A stretch of DNA of 64,000 nucleotides from the NCBI RefSeq assembly GCF_004337985.1, contig NC_043743.1:1389366-1453365 (forward strand), written 5' to 3'. The notes under the pieces were generated by a model that worked only from the letters and a program-made list of their open reading frames with translations, was not told where the DNA came from and ran no database searches. This stretch comes from Pyricularia pennisetigena (taxonomy: Eukaryota; Ascomycota; Sordariomycetes; Magnaporthales; Pyriculariaceae). The first letter of the stretch is position 1; each line of letters begins with the position of its first letter. The position numbers and the translations under genes were made by a program. This document shows positions 35,581-48,274 of the stretch, piece after piece.

Positions 35581-37303
35581 CGCGAATGTGTCTAAGCTCT
35601 TGGAGAGATAAGAGGGGAAAAAAGAGAATCCAAGGACGATGAGACGCCCTATATGCCGTTGCGCTGACGGTGGATGGAAATTGAGTAAAAAGGGTTCAAG
35701 CTACCGGCATCGCCAGGAGAGACGTCTCGCAGTGTCTTGTTGATCTGGTAACGTTGACGGGCCGAAAAAAAAAAATAACAACGAAACAAAGAAACAAAGA
35801 AAAGAAAAAGAAAAAAAAGTCGACTGTAGGAAATGGCGCGAGGCGTTGTGGATTCGGGCTTTCTTTGTTTACTGCAAATCAAGATTCGGCCGGTCGAAAA
35901 TGAGCGATGGGATACCAATTAAATACAACTGAAATAAGAAAAGAAAAATGTACAAGGCCAGAGTCAGGCAAGAAACGAAGTAGATGATCACCAGGTGAAA
36001 ACACACAAAAGAGAGAGGGACGGGAACGTATCCGTGGGCTTAGGGTGGTGTTTGAATGATTTCATGGCATTGCCAATGCGCTGCTGCTGTTTGGGGCAAT
36101 GTTTGGTTTACGAAAATCGATCAACGCCATGGCAACCGGCTTCTAGATGTAAAGATCCCAAAAGGGTTAGGGGTCAAACACAGTAAAAGCAGATTGGAGC
36201 AAGGGTCCAAACATCTACCCCGGTTTGCCAAAGTGCGGGGTTTTGTTCGTTGGTTGTTTGTTACGGCTTTTTGGGCAGGGCCGATTCAATGAACCAAACC
36301 AAAACCAAAACACACGGGACCTTGGACTGATTCGTGCATCTTCTTCTCCCCCTCCTCTGCTACAGAAACTTTGCCCACATGCGGAGACTGATATCAGATA
36401 GATCTGGGCATATGTCCCCCTGATTATTCCAATTTAATTTGAGTTGCTTGCTGACCGAAAAAAAGTTTACAAGGCCTGGCCAGGCCCATCCATTTTGTGG
36501 TATGTACTGTACAGCAGTTAGTCTACACTAGGCCGAGTCCGTGTCTGAAATCCCCGTTTGACTGTACGACTCCCTACATTCATAAAAGCGCTGTAACTGG
36601 GATCTTTGAGCACAAGTGGTCTATTCGGTGTCTAGTGTTCGTATAGTATTATGGATCGCGTCGTAATCGCTTTTCGAGGTCGGGTCTTGACACTGATAGC
36701 ATGGGCTCAACGGCCCAGCGAGAGCAGCCTCTTTGTCGATTCTGCCAGACTCAGGGTACCAGTACAACGTACAGCGGGCCGAGTCAGGGAAACCCCCGCC
36801 CTTTGGCCCTACAAACAAATCCCCGCCATGAACTCGGTTGGTGCCACTGTCTAGAGCGAATCGCCATCTTGTCGCTCGTAATCCCCTCCTTGACCATGCA
36901 TCCTTTTGTGCATACGTCACAGTCGAGTGTCATCAGGCAATCAGCCCGTTATGGTTGTCGATGCCGAGGGATCGTGTATTTAATACCAGGCGACAGCCAT
37001 CAACAGCCAAGCCAGGATTAGGTTATTGACAGTCTCAGTCTCAGTTCTTGTGTGCTTTGTCGGCCTTGTGTATCATGGGTAGATGTTTGACATGTGTTAA
37101 TTCTCCACTCAGAAAAACCGCGTTTTGGAACATTTGACGATTCATCAACCTGGCGCCGTACACCAAAGCAACTTGCTGCAATAGCTAATAGCTGCTCCGC
37201 CAAACAAAAAAAGAACACTATAGTGCCCTTTTCAGCAGGGCTGAAAAAACGGGACTTTCGGCAAGAAAAAGAAAAAAACGCTTATGACATAATACCGCCA
37301 ACC
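35581..37303. other. divergent spacer cdc14 / GGPP synthase, no gene seen
   Basis: 1.7 kb between two start codons. A-rich near 35764-35818. No protein frame supported; expected to hold both promoters. Confidence 0.5.
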
Positions 37304-38542
37304 ATGCTTTCCTCAGTCTCAGCCAACACCTTCCTCCAGTCACCAAACGCGATCCCTCCCCGAACATCCTCCAGCGGCATCCATTCGAACCACGTTGCTA
37401 CTTCAAAATCGGCCCTTAGGCCTGTCCCCGAAGGCGACTGGATATCTCAGAGATTGAAGCAGCAACAGGCCAGCATATCAAGAGCCACCGCCGGCGCGCC
37501 CTCGACAACCCGGCGTACGCGCAAAGCCACCTCAGACACCACGCCCGACGACGCATATCCTCACATGCTCAACCACCAGACACAAGCGCCGACGCGCTTC
37601 GACGCGAACCGCTTCGCCACAGAAGATTTCAACTTCACGACGACCAAGAGAACCTGGTCCGAAGACAAGGAGAAGGTGATATGCGGGCCCTTTGACTACC
37701 TGCTCGGCCAGCCCGGCAAGGACTTTAGGACCCAGATCATCACCGCCTTCAACGCCTGGCTCGAGGTGCCGCCCGAGAGCCTCGAGGTCATCACACACAT
37801 CGTGGGGATGCTGCACACGGCGTCGCTGCTGGTCGACGACGTCGAGGACAACTCGTCCCTGCGGAGAGGTCTGCCCGTCGCCCACAGCATATTTGGCGTG
37901 CCGCAGACCATCAACAGCGCAAACTACATCTACTTTGCCGCGCTGCAGGAGCTCAAGAAGCTACGCAACCCAGAGGCCGTCAGCATCTTTGCCGAGGAAC
38001 TCATTCACCTGCACCGGGGCCAGGGTATGGACCTGTTTTGGCGTGACACTCTCACGTGTCCTACCGAGGATGACTACCTCGAGATGGTCGGCAACAAGAC
38101 GGGTGGGCTGTTTCGCTTGGGCATAAAGCTCATGCAGGCCGAATCAGCGTCGCCCACCGACTGCATCCCGCTTGCGAACCTTATTGGCCTCATCTTCCAG
38201 ATCCGGGACGACTACCAAAACCTCTTCTCGCGCGAGTACAGCGACAACAAGGGCATGTGCGAGGACCTGACCGAGGGCAAGTTCTCGTTTCCCGTCATCC
38301 ACAGCATCCGCTCCAACCCGGCCAACTTGCAGCTGCTCAACATACTCAAGCAAAAGACCACCGACGAAGGCGTCAAGAACTACGCCGTCTCGTACATGGA
38401 GAAGACGGGCAGCTTCGAGTATACCAAGAAGGTGCTGGCGGTATTAATCGAGCGCGCCCGCAAGGTAACGGAAGAATTGGACGCAGGGAGGGGGAAGTGC
38501 AGCGGCATACACAAGCTCTTGGACAAGATGGTTGTCGAGTGA
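37304..38542 (+). CDS. geranylgeranyl diphosphate synthase
   Basis: Single exon, 412 residues from the Met at 37304; the frame is open further left but lacks protein character there. About 110 N-terminal residues are low-complexity, as in fungal GGPP synthases of the al-3 type. The trans-prenyltransferase core follows with both Asp-rich metal sites: DDVED at residues 178-182 (first site) and DDYQN at 302-306 (second site). [30 protein letters not shown] and the [10 protein letters not shown] loop are all present. It adds isopentenyl diphosphate to farnesyl diphosphate to make the C20 precursor for protein geranylgeranylation, carotenoids and diterpenes. No cyclase, P450 or other terpenoid gene lies nearby, so a primary-metabolism role is more likely than a cluster role. 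Confidence 0.94.
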   Translation: MLSSVSANTFLQSPNAIPPRTSSSGIHSNHVATSKSALRPVPEGDWISQRLKQQQASISRATAGAPSTTRRTRKATSDTTPDDAYPHMLNHQTQAPTRFDANRFATEDFNFTTTKRTWSEDKEKVICGPFDYLLGQPGKDFRTQIITAFNAWLEVPPESLEVITHIVGMLHTASLLVDDVEDNSSLRRGLPVAHSIFGVPQTINSANYIYFAALQELKKLRNPEAVSIFAEELIHLHRGQGMDLFWRDTLTCPTEDDYLEMVGNKTGGLFRLGIKLMQAESASPTDCIPLANLIGLIFQIRDDYQNLFSREYSDNKGMCEDLTEGKFSFPVIHSIRSNPANLQLLNILKQKTTDEGVKNYAVSYMEKTGSFEYTKKVLAVLIERARKVTEELDAGRGKCSGIHKLLDKMVVE

Positions 38543-38867
38543 AATGGGTGGTGCTACCTGGTGATCTTGGTGACTTTAGCGGGTTTATATGCTACCGCGC
38601 GCATGTAAGAGAATAATAAGAAAAGAGAAAAAAAAAAAGAACAAAAAAACCAGGTAAAAACTTCCGGTCTAGAAAATCTGCTCGGATTTTTCGGGGTTTG
38701 TTTGCTCGTTTCGAGAGCATATCGTAAATACCAAGGCGGCTGGAGCCCGTCAAGGCGATGTTTTGTTGATGTAACGCTTTCTTTTACCGTATTCTACTTG
38801 GGTCGGCATGGGGTTTTTTCGTCACGAATTTATACCCAATACAAGTTCGTATTTTGGGCTGACGTTC

Positions 38868-38900
<33 letters not shown>

Positions 38901-39373
38901 GTTGTCGGTTGCCGCACAAGTAAGAATAGCATGTGTCGTCAGGCAGGTTCTCGGTCCGTCATGTTTGGAGGATGTAGGCTTCAGTTTGACCACAATGGCA
39001 CATTCAGGCTTGTGATACAGCACCCCTTTTTTTTTCCCCCGGTCATTCGCGGCGAGAATCACTTGAGACGAACAGGGCTCTGATAGGACCTAGTTCTCCA
39101 CGTGTTTAGCTGATATACAACGGCAGCCATACCCGTGGTTACAACTGAGCTCATGTGCATGTGTAGATTTTGGCCTTTGGGAACAGTCCCGGAAAATGAC
39201 GACATTGAGCCGATGAATGCAGCCCTCCGCATTTGAAATTTAACAACCAAACTACAAGTAACACGTCAGGTCCAGCAAGAGCCTACGCAGTAGATGTCGC
39301 CCTAATTCCTAACACACTTATATAAACCATACATTGATTACTCTTAAGCCAACATCATCATCATCATTCATAA
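38543..39373. other. convergent spacer with poly-T
   Basis: Holds a run of 29 T at 38872-38900 and nothing coding. Confidence 0.55.
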
Positions 39374-41030
39374 TCACGTAGTACCGGTAAACTTCTTCCT
39401 CTTCACCAACCTTGTCCACCTGCGACGCCTCCATTCGCCACGTTTGCCTACACCTTCAAATCCCTCCTCCCAGCTCACGGTGGACGGCGTCATGGTCCTG
39501 GTGTGGCCTTTTCCCTTGCGGGCCACGTCCGATGTGTAAAGTGGCTGCTCTACGACCCCAGTGACACCTTCGTTCTCATTGTACATGTCATATACCCACC
39601 TCTCACCCTCCGTCTCGACCTCGACCCCGGTGATGATTCCCTCCTCGACCCACTCCCTACTAAAGAGATCCAGTGCCCACTTCTTCTCGCTCCACTCCCA
39701 ACCCTCCGGCGGCAGGACGTCCTCAAAGTAACGTGCGCCCTGTGGTGGACTTCCTCCGCCGAGACGAGCCGGCGACATTGGGTCGTAGGGCGTCGGGCTG
39801 AACTTCCAGGGCTCCCACTCGTCCGCGTCCCCGGAGCTGCGGCGCTGCAGCTCAAAGATCTCCACCTCCCTGGTCTCGGGTGCCTGGTCGAGTATGATGT
39901 CGGCTTCGACGAAGCGCTCGAGCAGCGTCTTGGCGCGCTTCATCTCCGTCTTGGGCCGGTCGCGGGAGGCGTAGGCGGCGGCGCGTCGGTGGACGGCCGG
40001 GTGACCCGAGATGAGGGCCGCCCAGCCGCCCACGAGCAGCATCAGACGCCAAGGCAGAAGGTGGGCGGCAATGGACATGACGGCCGAGGCGAAGAACAGA
40101 GCCACAAAGAGGGCGGACGAGCGGGCCTCGTCGCTAAAGTTGGTGGCGGGCACGAGAGTCTCCACGATGGCGTCGTGAGCGGTGACGAAGTCGGCCATTG
40201 TGTTTTGCAGATGGCCAAGGTTTCGGAAAAAGTCACGAGACAGCTCCTTGACGGGCTTGACGGTGCGGGCGGGCGCAACGGGCGGCCCACGTGGACTGTA
40301 CGTGGTGTGCTGGTATGAAGAGTAGCTCCTGGCGCGGGCCGCATCCTCGGCATGGACACTGGCGGCGTTGGCGCCGGTGCCGCTGACGCCACCGCCCGAT
40401 GCCAGACCTGGAGCGGAACCTGCCGAGGGTGGGTCTGGGTGGCGGGCGATGAAGCTTGGGACGAGGACTGCGATAAGGAGAAGCACCATTGGCAGGACGG
40501 AAAGGAGGTAAGGGTCTAGGCAAACGAGCGTGTATACCGCCAGGAAGGAAAGCGTGCGAGTTGGGTGGCGCCACGTGACAAGACGCTCTAGTCGGATTTG
40601 GCCTTTGAAAACGACGCCGATGCGAGTGTTGAAGCGGCGGAAGTTGTAAGACATGGTTGGCAGGCTAAACGCCGGCCTTGAATATGGCGAGCCATCTCCG
40701 GTCAGACTCAGACCTCCGCCAGCGGAGTCCAGGTCACTCGGAATGATCTGCTGGAGTAATCTGTAGGCCAATTCAGTATCAGCACCTGGGGAAGAATAGC
40801 TGATCGAATCGCTGGATCTCTGGCTCATCGGCATCGGCGTACCTCTCCAGGAGCTTATCCTGCATATCTGCACCGCCCTTCAAAAAATTGCGGAGGCTCC
40901 TCCGTTTCTTGTCTTTATTCGGGCTGCCATCGCCCGCGTCCAACACCTCATCGTCCCGATAGTCGGTTGCACTTGTCGCAGGGGTGCTGGCGTTGGTGTG
41001 AGTAAGAACATCTGAGGATAATTCGTCCAT
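39374..41030 (-). CDS. Pex24/Pex30-type peroxisomal membrane peroxin
   Basis: Exon 1 is 41030-40843 and exon 2 is 40760-39374 on the minus strand; 524 residues. Donor GTACGC, acceptor CTACAG; the junction reads KLLERLLQQIIPS. Two hydrophobic hairpins are visible: one around LAVYTLVCLDPYLLSVLP, the other around FASAVMSIAAHLLPWRL, as in the Pex24/Pex28-32 family. The C-terminus has dysferlin-like (DysF) pieces: WEPWKFSPTPYDPMSP, then PEGWEWSEKKWALD and ERWVYDM. These proteins shape the ER, sit at ER-peroxisome contacts and control peroxisome number and size. Which yeast paralogue it equals cannot be decided by eye. Confidence 0.88.
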
Positions 41031-41448
41031 CTCGGATACCTTTTTGATTCAAGAGGTGATCCTGACCGGCCATCCAGGGTTGATGTTTTAGAAGATGAGC
41101 ACCCTGTCAACCCAACTGTCGAATGAACTGAATAAGATTCCGGTTTCACAAAACGCCTAGAAAGGTGACTATACTTAGAATTATGAGTGATTCTTTTGCC
41201 GATACGAATTTACGATTTTTTTTTCTTTTCTGGGCGGGTTGCTGGTTGGGGAAACAGTTCCGAGGTTGGGGCGATCAGTTGGTCCGGTTTGACGTGCAAA
41301 GCGCTTTCTCTGATGACGTTGCCACGTTCGTCACATGCTATTCTAGGTAGAGGCTTCCCGATTAGTCTACAGTAGCTGTTGTCACAAAATCCCATCCACA
41401 GTTGGCCAACAGTCGCCAGCTAAATCATGCGAAACTGAATAGAGAACA

Positions 41449-41450
41449 NN
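41449..41450. other. two-base N gap at poly-A
   Basis: NN followed by at least 11 A, in a spacer. Confidence 0.95.
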
Positions 41451-43650
41451 AAAAAAAAAAAGTACATTGCATCCATTCCAGTTGCGCACCCAGATTATTT
41501 ACGTTAAAACAGTATTGATTAATCAAAGATCAACGTTTGCTGAAGATTACTATTGTTGCTTTTTTCGCAATCCACAAAGAACGTTAACGCTTGCAACTCC
41601 GAAACATGGAACAATCTTCCGGACTCTGTTACAACCTTGCGCACTTAGTGCCAGCATCCAGCCACGCCAGGTCATAGACTGATCCAGATAGTTGTTCTAC
41701 AGAGTACATGCAATGGTATTCAGCCATGGGATGTGTGATTGCCTTTAGAAATATGTCGAGCCTTGACCAAAACATGTTTACGACAGTCAACACATGAATC
41801 ATGGTCAAAAAAGGACATGCATAGGGCGTGGTCTTGTTCGTGTGTCCCTTTCACTTCGTATTCGTACTATGGGTAATGGACAAGTGCATCTTGGTAGCCA
41901 GTTTGAGTTGCCACACCTCACTTTCACAAGTTCACCATATAACCTGCACCAACCTGACTGCGACTAGAGGACTTGAAAACTTCAGAGGCTGGACTGCCTC
42001 ATCGCCTCCAGATTATAGGTTTGCTAGTGTGATGTGGTTGCGTATCAGAGTGACCTGCAGGAACACGCACAAGCGATCAGGGCACGATTACTAAGGCATC
42101 GGCTGCGGGCGGCGGCTGTTGCGTATGATACTTTTACGTCTTGGTTCGAGCAAGCGGGCTTCCATGAGGAGTTGCTCATGCACGCACAGAGGCTCCGAGT
42201 GATCGGGACTCTGCCTTACCGTACACAGTTCACGTTTATGTGTGCAAGCGTCGCAGAGGAGGCTGTTGACAGTAGGTCATGCACGCGCTTGCCCATTTTG
42301 TATCACTAGAACGGCTGTGTTACCTGCGGTTCGATGTACATGACTGTTTGGTTTATCCTTATTTTTGTTTAGACGGGTATGCTGTGTGCGGTTTATAACA
42401 GCAACATCGGCAGTATTGCATGACCTAGCGTAGCGGGATCTTTTTTTTTTTTTTTTTTTTTTTTTTGGGCGTAGATAACCATAAATGTCGAGCGAGGCCT
42501 TGTATGCCATATCTCGCGTGTTACTTGCATAGGTGCAGACGCCTCTGGGAATAAAAAAAAGGTTTTGACATGCAAGAATGAGCGCAAGAACGAGCCAGAA
42601 GCTGTGGGAGTGGTTGTAATAAGAGATGAGGGTGGACACATAAAAAGCAAATGGCAGAGAGACGTAGTATGGAAAAGCAAGTGACAATTAATGCGGTTCG
42701 AATGTACCAACCATATGCTTGGCTGTGGCAAGAACTGGAGCGGTGAATGAGTTTTTGGGACGGTACTCCGTATTGGGAGTCTGAGTCTACCAGACGCTAG
42801 TACTGCTTTAAGCTGAGCTCAGGTTGAACTTTGAACAAGCAGCCATCTTCCGAGTTGCTGCGCCCGAGTCAATTGGGCCTAAGACCTTCCCCAGCCAGCA
42901 TGGAGTAAGGTTGTTAGGAGTCGTCAGTTGGGATGACCCCCCGTTTTAGTCGAAGTAGGTACCTCTAGTGGTCAGAATTCATGTTACCAGCATGGTAAGC
43001 AACAAACAGTAGAGACGCGTAGCTGTCTGTTGTCCGGGCAAGATGGTGGTTCTGTTTTATTTTATTATTATTTTCTCCCAATGCGGTTGAATGAACAAGC
43101 CCACATCGATTTGCCCATTGCGGACCAAATGCCAAAACAGACAGGGATTTGGTGTTGTCAGGGGCGGCGCTGCAAATGACAGTGGGCGCTGGATGGCTGG
43201 GTAGCGAGTGACAGCTTGAGCCTCGAGAGATTCTCCACCTTTCCCGGACCCTCTGCGGTAGGTGTCAGATTATCCCCAATCTAAATTCTGCATGTCCCGC
43301 GATCTAGGGAGCAAGACAAGAAAAAAAAAAAAAAATCGAAAAGAGGAAAAAACGACTCAACTATTATTCCCCAACTCTTTGCACTGTCCGGTCCATGTCA
43401 TTACAAAGACACACCGCACATACGGCTACCTGACCCGACCGGAAGGAATAAGCACATAACGCAGATACAATTAACAGCACTGTGGCCGCGACCATCGACG
43501 TCTTTGCTCCCCTCATCTTTGGTGCTTTGGAATATGAGGTAGTACTCCGTCACTTCTCAGATCCTTGACTGGACTGAGTCGTCTATCCGCGTTGGCTGCT
43601 AAAGGCCAGGCACACCCACACAACGGCCCGCAACGCAAGCTACCGGTAAA

Positions 43651-43667
43651 TACGGTACTGTACCGTA
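43651..43667. repeat. 17-base palindrome TACGGTAC-T-GTACCGTA
   Basis: Perfect 8-base arms around one central T, about 440 bases before the DYRK kinase start and next to a CAG triplet run (43673-43684). Could bind a dimeric factor such as a zinc-cluster regulator; no known site was matched. Confidence 0.5.
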
Positions 43668-44102
43668 CATACAGCAGCAGCAGCAAAATTGAGTTGGATG
43701 TCACCCGCCCCCCATCGAGATTGCTAATTGACCGGGTCGAGTCGCAACCAACCTGAACTCGCATATTCAATTCAACGGCCTTTGAGTTTCTCCTATGGTG
43801 AGAGATCCCGCCGCTCCAGCTGGTCGGCATCCAGCAGAACAGTCCCCAACGAGGTACGGCAAGCCTTCCGTGGCCCTTAATTAGTGCCTCTGCCAATCCC
43901 CATCGAAGCCACCCCCTTGCCATCCCTGCAACGACCCCATCTGCCATCTCGAATCCATGGCAACACCTCGAATGAGTGAACGACTCTGTGTTCCATCTTC
44001 TAACATACACCTGCCTCAATTGCGATCATCAGAAACAGAGGAAGAACGAGCCAAAGTCCCGTTACCGATCACTCGCTGTCGCGAGACCCCTCCGATTCTC
44101 CG

Positions 44103-47100
44103 ATGCTCAGCGCGTCGTCCTCCAACAACCATTCCTTGTTTTCCTTTGGGAGGAATAGTGTGCAACCACAGAGCGACGAAGTAAATGAGAACACACCAAC
44201 ATCATTTGATTTCCTGCCTTCCGTCAACTTCGATGATTTGCAGAGCAGTTTGGAGTCCGCATCCACCGACTTCAAGCTGACCCAATTCCCGTCGCCCACG
44301 GGTCAGGGTAGCATCCTCGAAGCTCACGGAATGGCCTCTACGGTTCCCGAGAAGACCAACATAACGCAGTATGGCAGCAGTACACGCGTCGCTACGTCCC
44401 AACCTCAACCCCAGAGCCAGAACTCGACACGAATTGGAACGGCTGGGTCGATCCCCAGGCGGCCTAGTAACGCAAGCACTCGATCGTTCGCAATGCCCGC
44501 ATCTGCGTCGACGGGCTCCCTTGCCAGTGGCCCCTCTATCGAAGGAGCTCCGACAGCCCCGGCCGCCATGCGAGCACGACGACAAAGTCACTACCCACCA
44601 GTTTCGAACAGCAACATTGCCAAACCACCTCGAAAGTCGGTCGGTCCCGGAGTACTAGAGTCTGAGTATGGGGCGCGGAACGCGGCACGTCGCCGTCCTA
44701 GTTTAACGACAAACATGGAGAGGAACATGGCATCAGCCGGGCGATCTTCTATCGATGAGGGGGCTAGGTTAATCTTTGGAGATCCAAACCGCAGCTCTAC
44801 GAGTTCAAGGGCATCCAAAGCCAAATCTGTTGGGCCTCCACCGAGAGCCAGTCAAGCTACCCTATCTCCCGACACCAGCATCGGCTCGGAACACTTTCCG
44901 GTCGGTGGCACGATGCCTCGATCTCCGCGATTTCCAGGTCAGAACTCTGCAAAACGGCAGTCAGTCATACCAGGCGTCGTGGCGACGGGGCTGGGAGCTC
45001 GGACCATCAGCCCAACTGATTCTCGACGAATGAAGCGTATGTCGCTAAAGGCACCGCCAACCAGCACACCACAGGTTCCAAGTGTCCAGGCTGCTGTGGC
45101 GGATGCGCGTGCTAGCTCCCGTTCACCGTCCATGCTTCCGCGCAAGACCTCTACGCCCTCCTCGTCTCGGACCACTCCAGATCCAAATCGAAAGTCATAT
45201 AGCTCTGGTCTATCTGTCAACTCGGTCAACAGCTTCAACACCGTACGGACGTCTACAGGCTCTATGCAACGGCCAGTACATAATGGCACATCAAGATTAC
45301 CCGCACCAAAGGCTTTGAACGTCCACAACTCGGTCAGTCAAGAGGAGGAGGAAGACGTGCCCCCTGTTCCTGCGATCCCCAAGGCCTATGAATCACCCAA
45401 GGACTCGCCAGCCGAGTCCTCGTTCTTGGATAAGCGAAAGTCTACCCTAGCATTTGATGCGAGCAGTATCCACAGCGCCTCAACGGGGAGTTTGTCAACA
45501 TATCCATCCTTGGAACAGCCTGGGAAGGTATCGAGAAAAAGTAGTGTTCGAAAGGTCAGCCACCCGAACATTACTCTGGATCTGGACAAGAAGGGCAATG
45601 TTTCGCAATCCAAGAAAAACCTCCAACCTCTGCGGCTACCACCGCTCACCCTTGGGCCCCTGAGTACGCCTACAGCGGCAAAAATCGCGGCTCTCCAAGA
45701 ACAGGGCTCAGCTCAGAGCCTCAGCGCGACTCCTCCACCGACCCGACGAAACTCCAAAACACCCACCACACCCATGACCGCATCCAAAAGTTCATTCTTC
45801 TCAAGGCATCGGCAAGCTGATAAGACGGAAGGAGGCAATCTCAGGAGCCGCAGCTCTGTCTACAATATCCGGACCGAGAGTCCGGGACAAACAATCGAAA
45901 CAAACTCGACAGACTCTTTCAAGGCTATAAATGTTCGACAGCCGACACAGAAGCCATCCGTGTCCCCGTACTTGTCTTCATCACTTCCCAAAGGGGGGCT
46001 GGAGGGTGCGGGAGGGTTCACGCAGCAAAGAAGAACCAAGACTGGCAACGGTTTCAGCAATGGTACCGATTTCACTGTAGGGTCAAGTATCACACAACAA
46101 CGCCCGTCTGGGCCTCGTGAACCTGTAGCAAGCAAGCCCCGTGCACCAAAGTCTCCCGGTCCACTATCAAGTCCCGATGAGCCACCGACCCCATCTTCGA
46201 TGAGCTCGCTCAGGCGGAAGCTCAGCTTATCCTGGAAGCGTAGCGCATCGAAGGCGAGCGTCCTGACCAACGGGGATAAGCCTCTTGACCAACATGCGAC
46301 CGAGAGCATGCCTCCGCCACGCCTTCCAGCCTCGTCGACATTGAATCAACTGCCAAAGAAGCCACCGAGCCCAAGTGCTTCGTCAAAACCCAACGGTAAC
46401 TCGAGCTATCTTGAATCTCGACGGCGCAAGAGTTCAGCCTCAAGTCTTAACGCAATTGTCGCGCAAGATCGTGTGCGCAGCGACATCTGGGGATCCAAAA
46501 ATGAATCTGGCCAGAGCAACACCTCGGACCGCCCGCCGTTGTCTCACAGTTCTTCAGTGATGCAAAAAATCCTCAAGCCGAGGGCGGCACCCAACGCAAA
46601 CCGCCGTCAGGATGTTTGGACTGCGGATTTGGACAAGGATGATCTCATTGCTGAGGAAGAGATGAGAAAGTTTGGGTCGCGCAGAAAGGAGACTGAATTG
46701 GCAGCCAAGACGTTGGATGCCCTGCGAAAGAGGGCCAGTCCCAAGGAGCGTGTGAGTCCGCAGGATGCCATCAGGATCGCCATGCTGAACATTTATGAGC
46801 GCGGTGAGATTGTGGATTACAACGATATCTACTTCTGCGGCACTCAGAATGCAGCCAAGGTTGTGGGCGATCTCAAGTCGTCCATTCCCAACTTTGGATA
46901 TGATGATGAGAGGGGAGACTACGCAATTGTGCCCGGTGATCACCTGGCCTACAGGTACGAGATCATTGACGTCTTGGGCAAGGGCAGCTTTGGACAGGTC
47001 GTGCGCTGCATTGACCACAAGACCGGCGTGCTTGTCGCCGTCAAGATAATTCGGAACAAGAAGAGATTCCATCAACAGGCTTTGGTCGAGGTCAACATCC

Positions 47101-48274
47101 TGCAGAAGCTGCGGGAATGGGTAAGTAGCGTAAAATCATTTTGGCCGATTTGAAATTACGCTAACACAACCTCTACCTCCTACAGGACCCCAAGAACAAA
47201 CACAGCATGGTCAACTTCACGCACAGCTTTTATTTCCGCGGCCACCTCTGTATCTCGACTGAGCTGCTGGATATGAACCTTTACGAATTCATCAAGGCGA
47301 ATGCGTTCCGTGGCTTCTCGTTGAAGCTCATCCGGCGATTCACTAAACAAATGCTGAGCTCTCTCAGCCTTCTGAAGCAGCACCGAGTTATTCACTGTGA
47401 TCTTAAGCCTGAAAACATTCTCCTTCACCACCCACTCCACTCTGAGATCAAGGTCATCGACTTTGGCTCCAGTTGTTTCGAAAACGAGAAGGTATACACC
47501 TACATCCAATCACGATTCTATCGCTCACCCGAAGTCATCTTGGGAATGACATACGGCATGCCCATTGACATGTGGAGCTTGGGCTGTATTTTGGCCGAGC
47601 TTTACACCGGGGTACCGATTTTCCCGGGGGAGAATGAACAGGAACAACTAGCTTGCATTATGGAAGTTTTTGGACCTCCCGAAAAACACCTCATCGAGAA
47701 GAGTACTCGTAAAAAGCTCTTTTTCGACTCAATGGGCAAGCCTCGCTTGACAGTTTCTTCAAAGGGCCGCAGGCGTCGTCCCTCGTCGAAAACACTCCAA
47801 CAGGTCCTGAAGTGTGATGATGAGGCCTTCCTCGACTTCCTGGCCAGATGCCTGCGCTGGGACCCTGACCGCCGCATGAAACCCGAAGAGGCTATTCGAC
47901 ATGAATTTATATCAGGCATCAAGGCTTCTGCCCCTCTCCCACGAGTTGCTGCCCGTGACGGGTCTCCTATCAAGCGACACAACACTATATCCACCCCTAG
48001 GCCTCTGCCGGAGCCCCCTGGAGCCTCAGGAGTCAAGACTGGTAATAACTTTGCGCGAGCTAGCCCGCAAAAAATGATCACGGCTGGTTCACGGCGCGCG
48101 TCAAATATGTCAACAGCTAGCACCGTTTCAGCTGCGACAAAACGTGTTAGTACGGGAACTGGGACCCTGATGGTGGGCTCGAGCAACCTCCCAAGGGCTG
48201 CTGGTCGCTCCGCTAGTGCCAAACAAGACCTGGCAGCTGCCGGAGCTACAGCGGCGATGAACCGTCGGGCGTAG
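44103..48274 (+). CDS. pom1: DYRK-family protein kinase, Pom1-like
   Basis: Exons 44103-47120 and 47186-48274 give 1368 residues; the 65-base intron (GTAAGT to TACAG) falls inside the kinase domain. The first about 850 residues are Ser/Pro/Arg-rich with many phosphorylation-type clusters. The DYRK-homology box is at about 893-910 (SPQDAIRIAMLNIYERGEI). The kinase domain runs from about residue 950: GKGSFGQV loop, Lys981 in VAVKIIR, catalytic Asp1078 in HCDLKPEN, Asp1098 in DFGSS, and activation-loop YTY at 1110-1112, the DYRK autophosphorylation signature. Length and long N-terminus suit Pom1 rather than Yak1. In fission yeast Pom1 forms cortical gradients at cell ends and controls polarity and division timing; hyphal polarity is the likely counterpart. 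The C-terminal tail is basic and Ser/Ala-rich. Confidence 0.93.

Larger units (their letters stand above)
41031..44102. other. 3.1 kb divergent spacer, no gene supported
   Basis: Between the peroxin (-) and the DYRK kinase (+). It includes an NN gap at 41449-41450 before poly-A, a run of 26 T at 42441-42466, and a 17-base palindrome at 43651-43667. Open frames are short and random-looking. The last several hundred bases are probably the kinase promoter and 5' leader. Confidence 0.5.

Noticed and set aside
37304..38542. Diterpene or indole-diterpene gene cluster around the GGPP synthase
   Set aside because: Neighbours are Cdc14 and a peroxin; no cyclase, P450, prenyltransferase or transporter is near.
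43673..43684. CAG triplet run as an expansion repeat
   Set aside because: Only about four units in a spacer; too short to mean anything.
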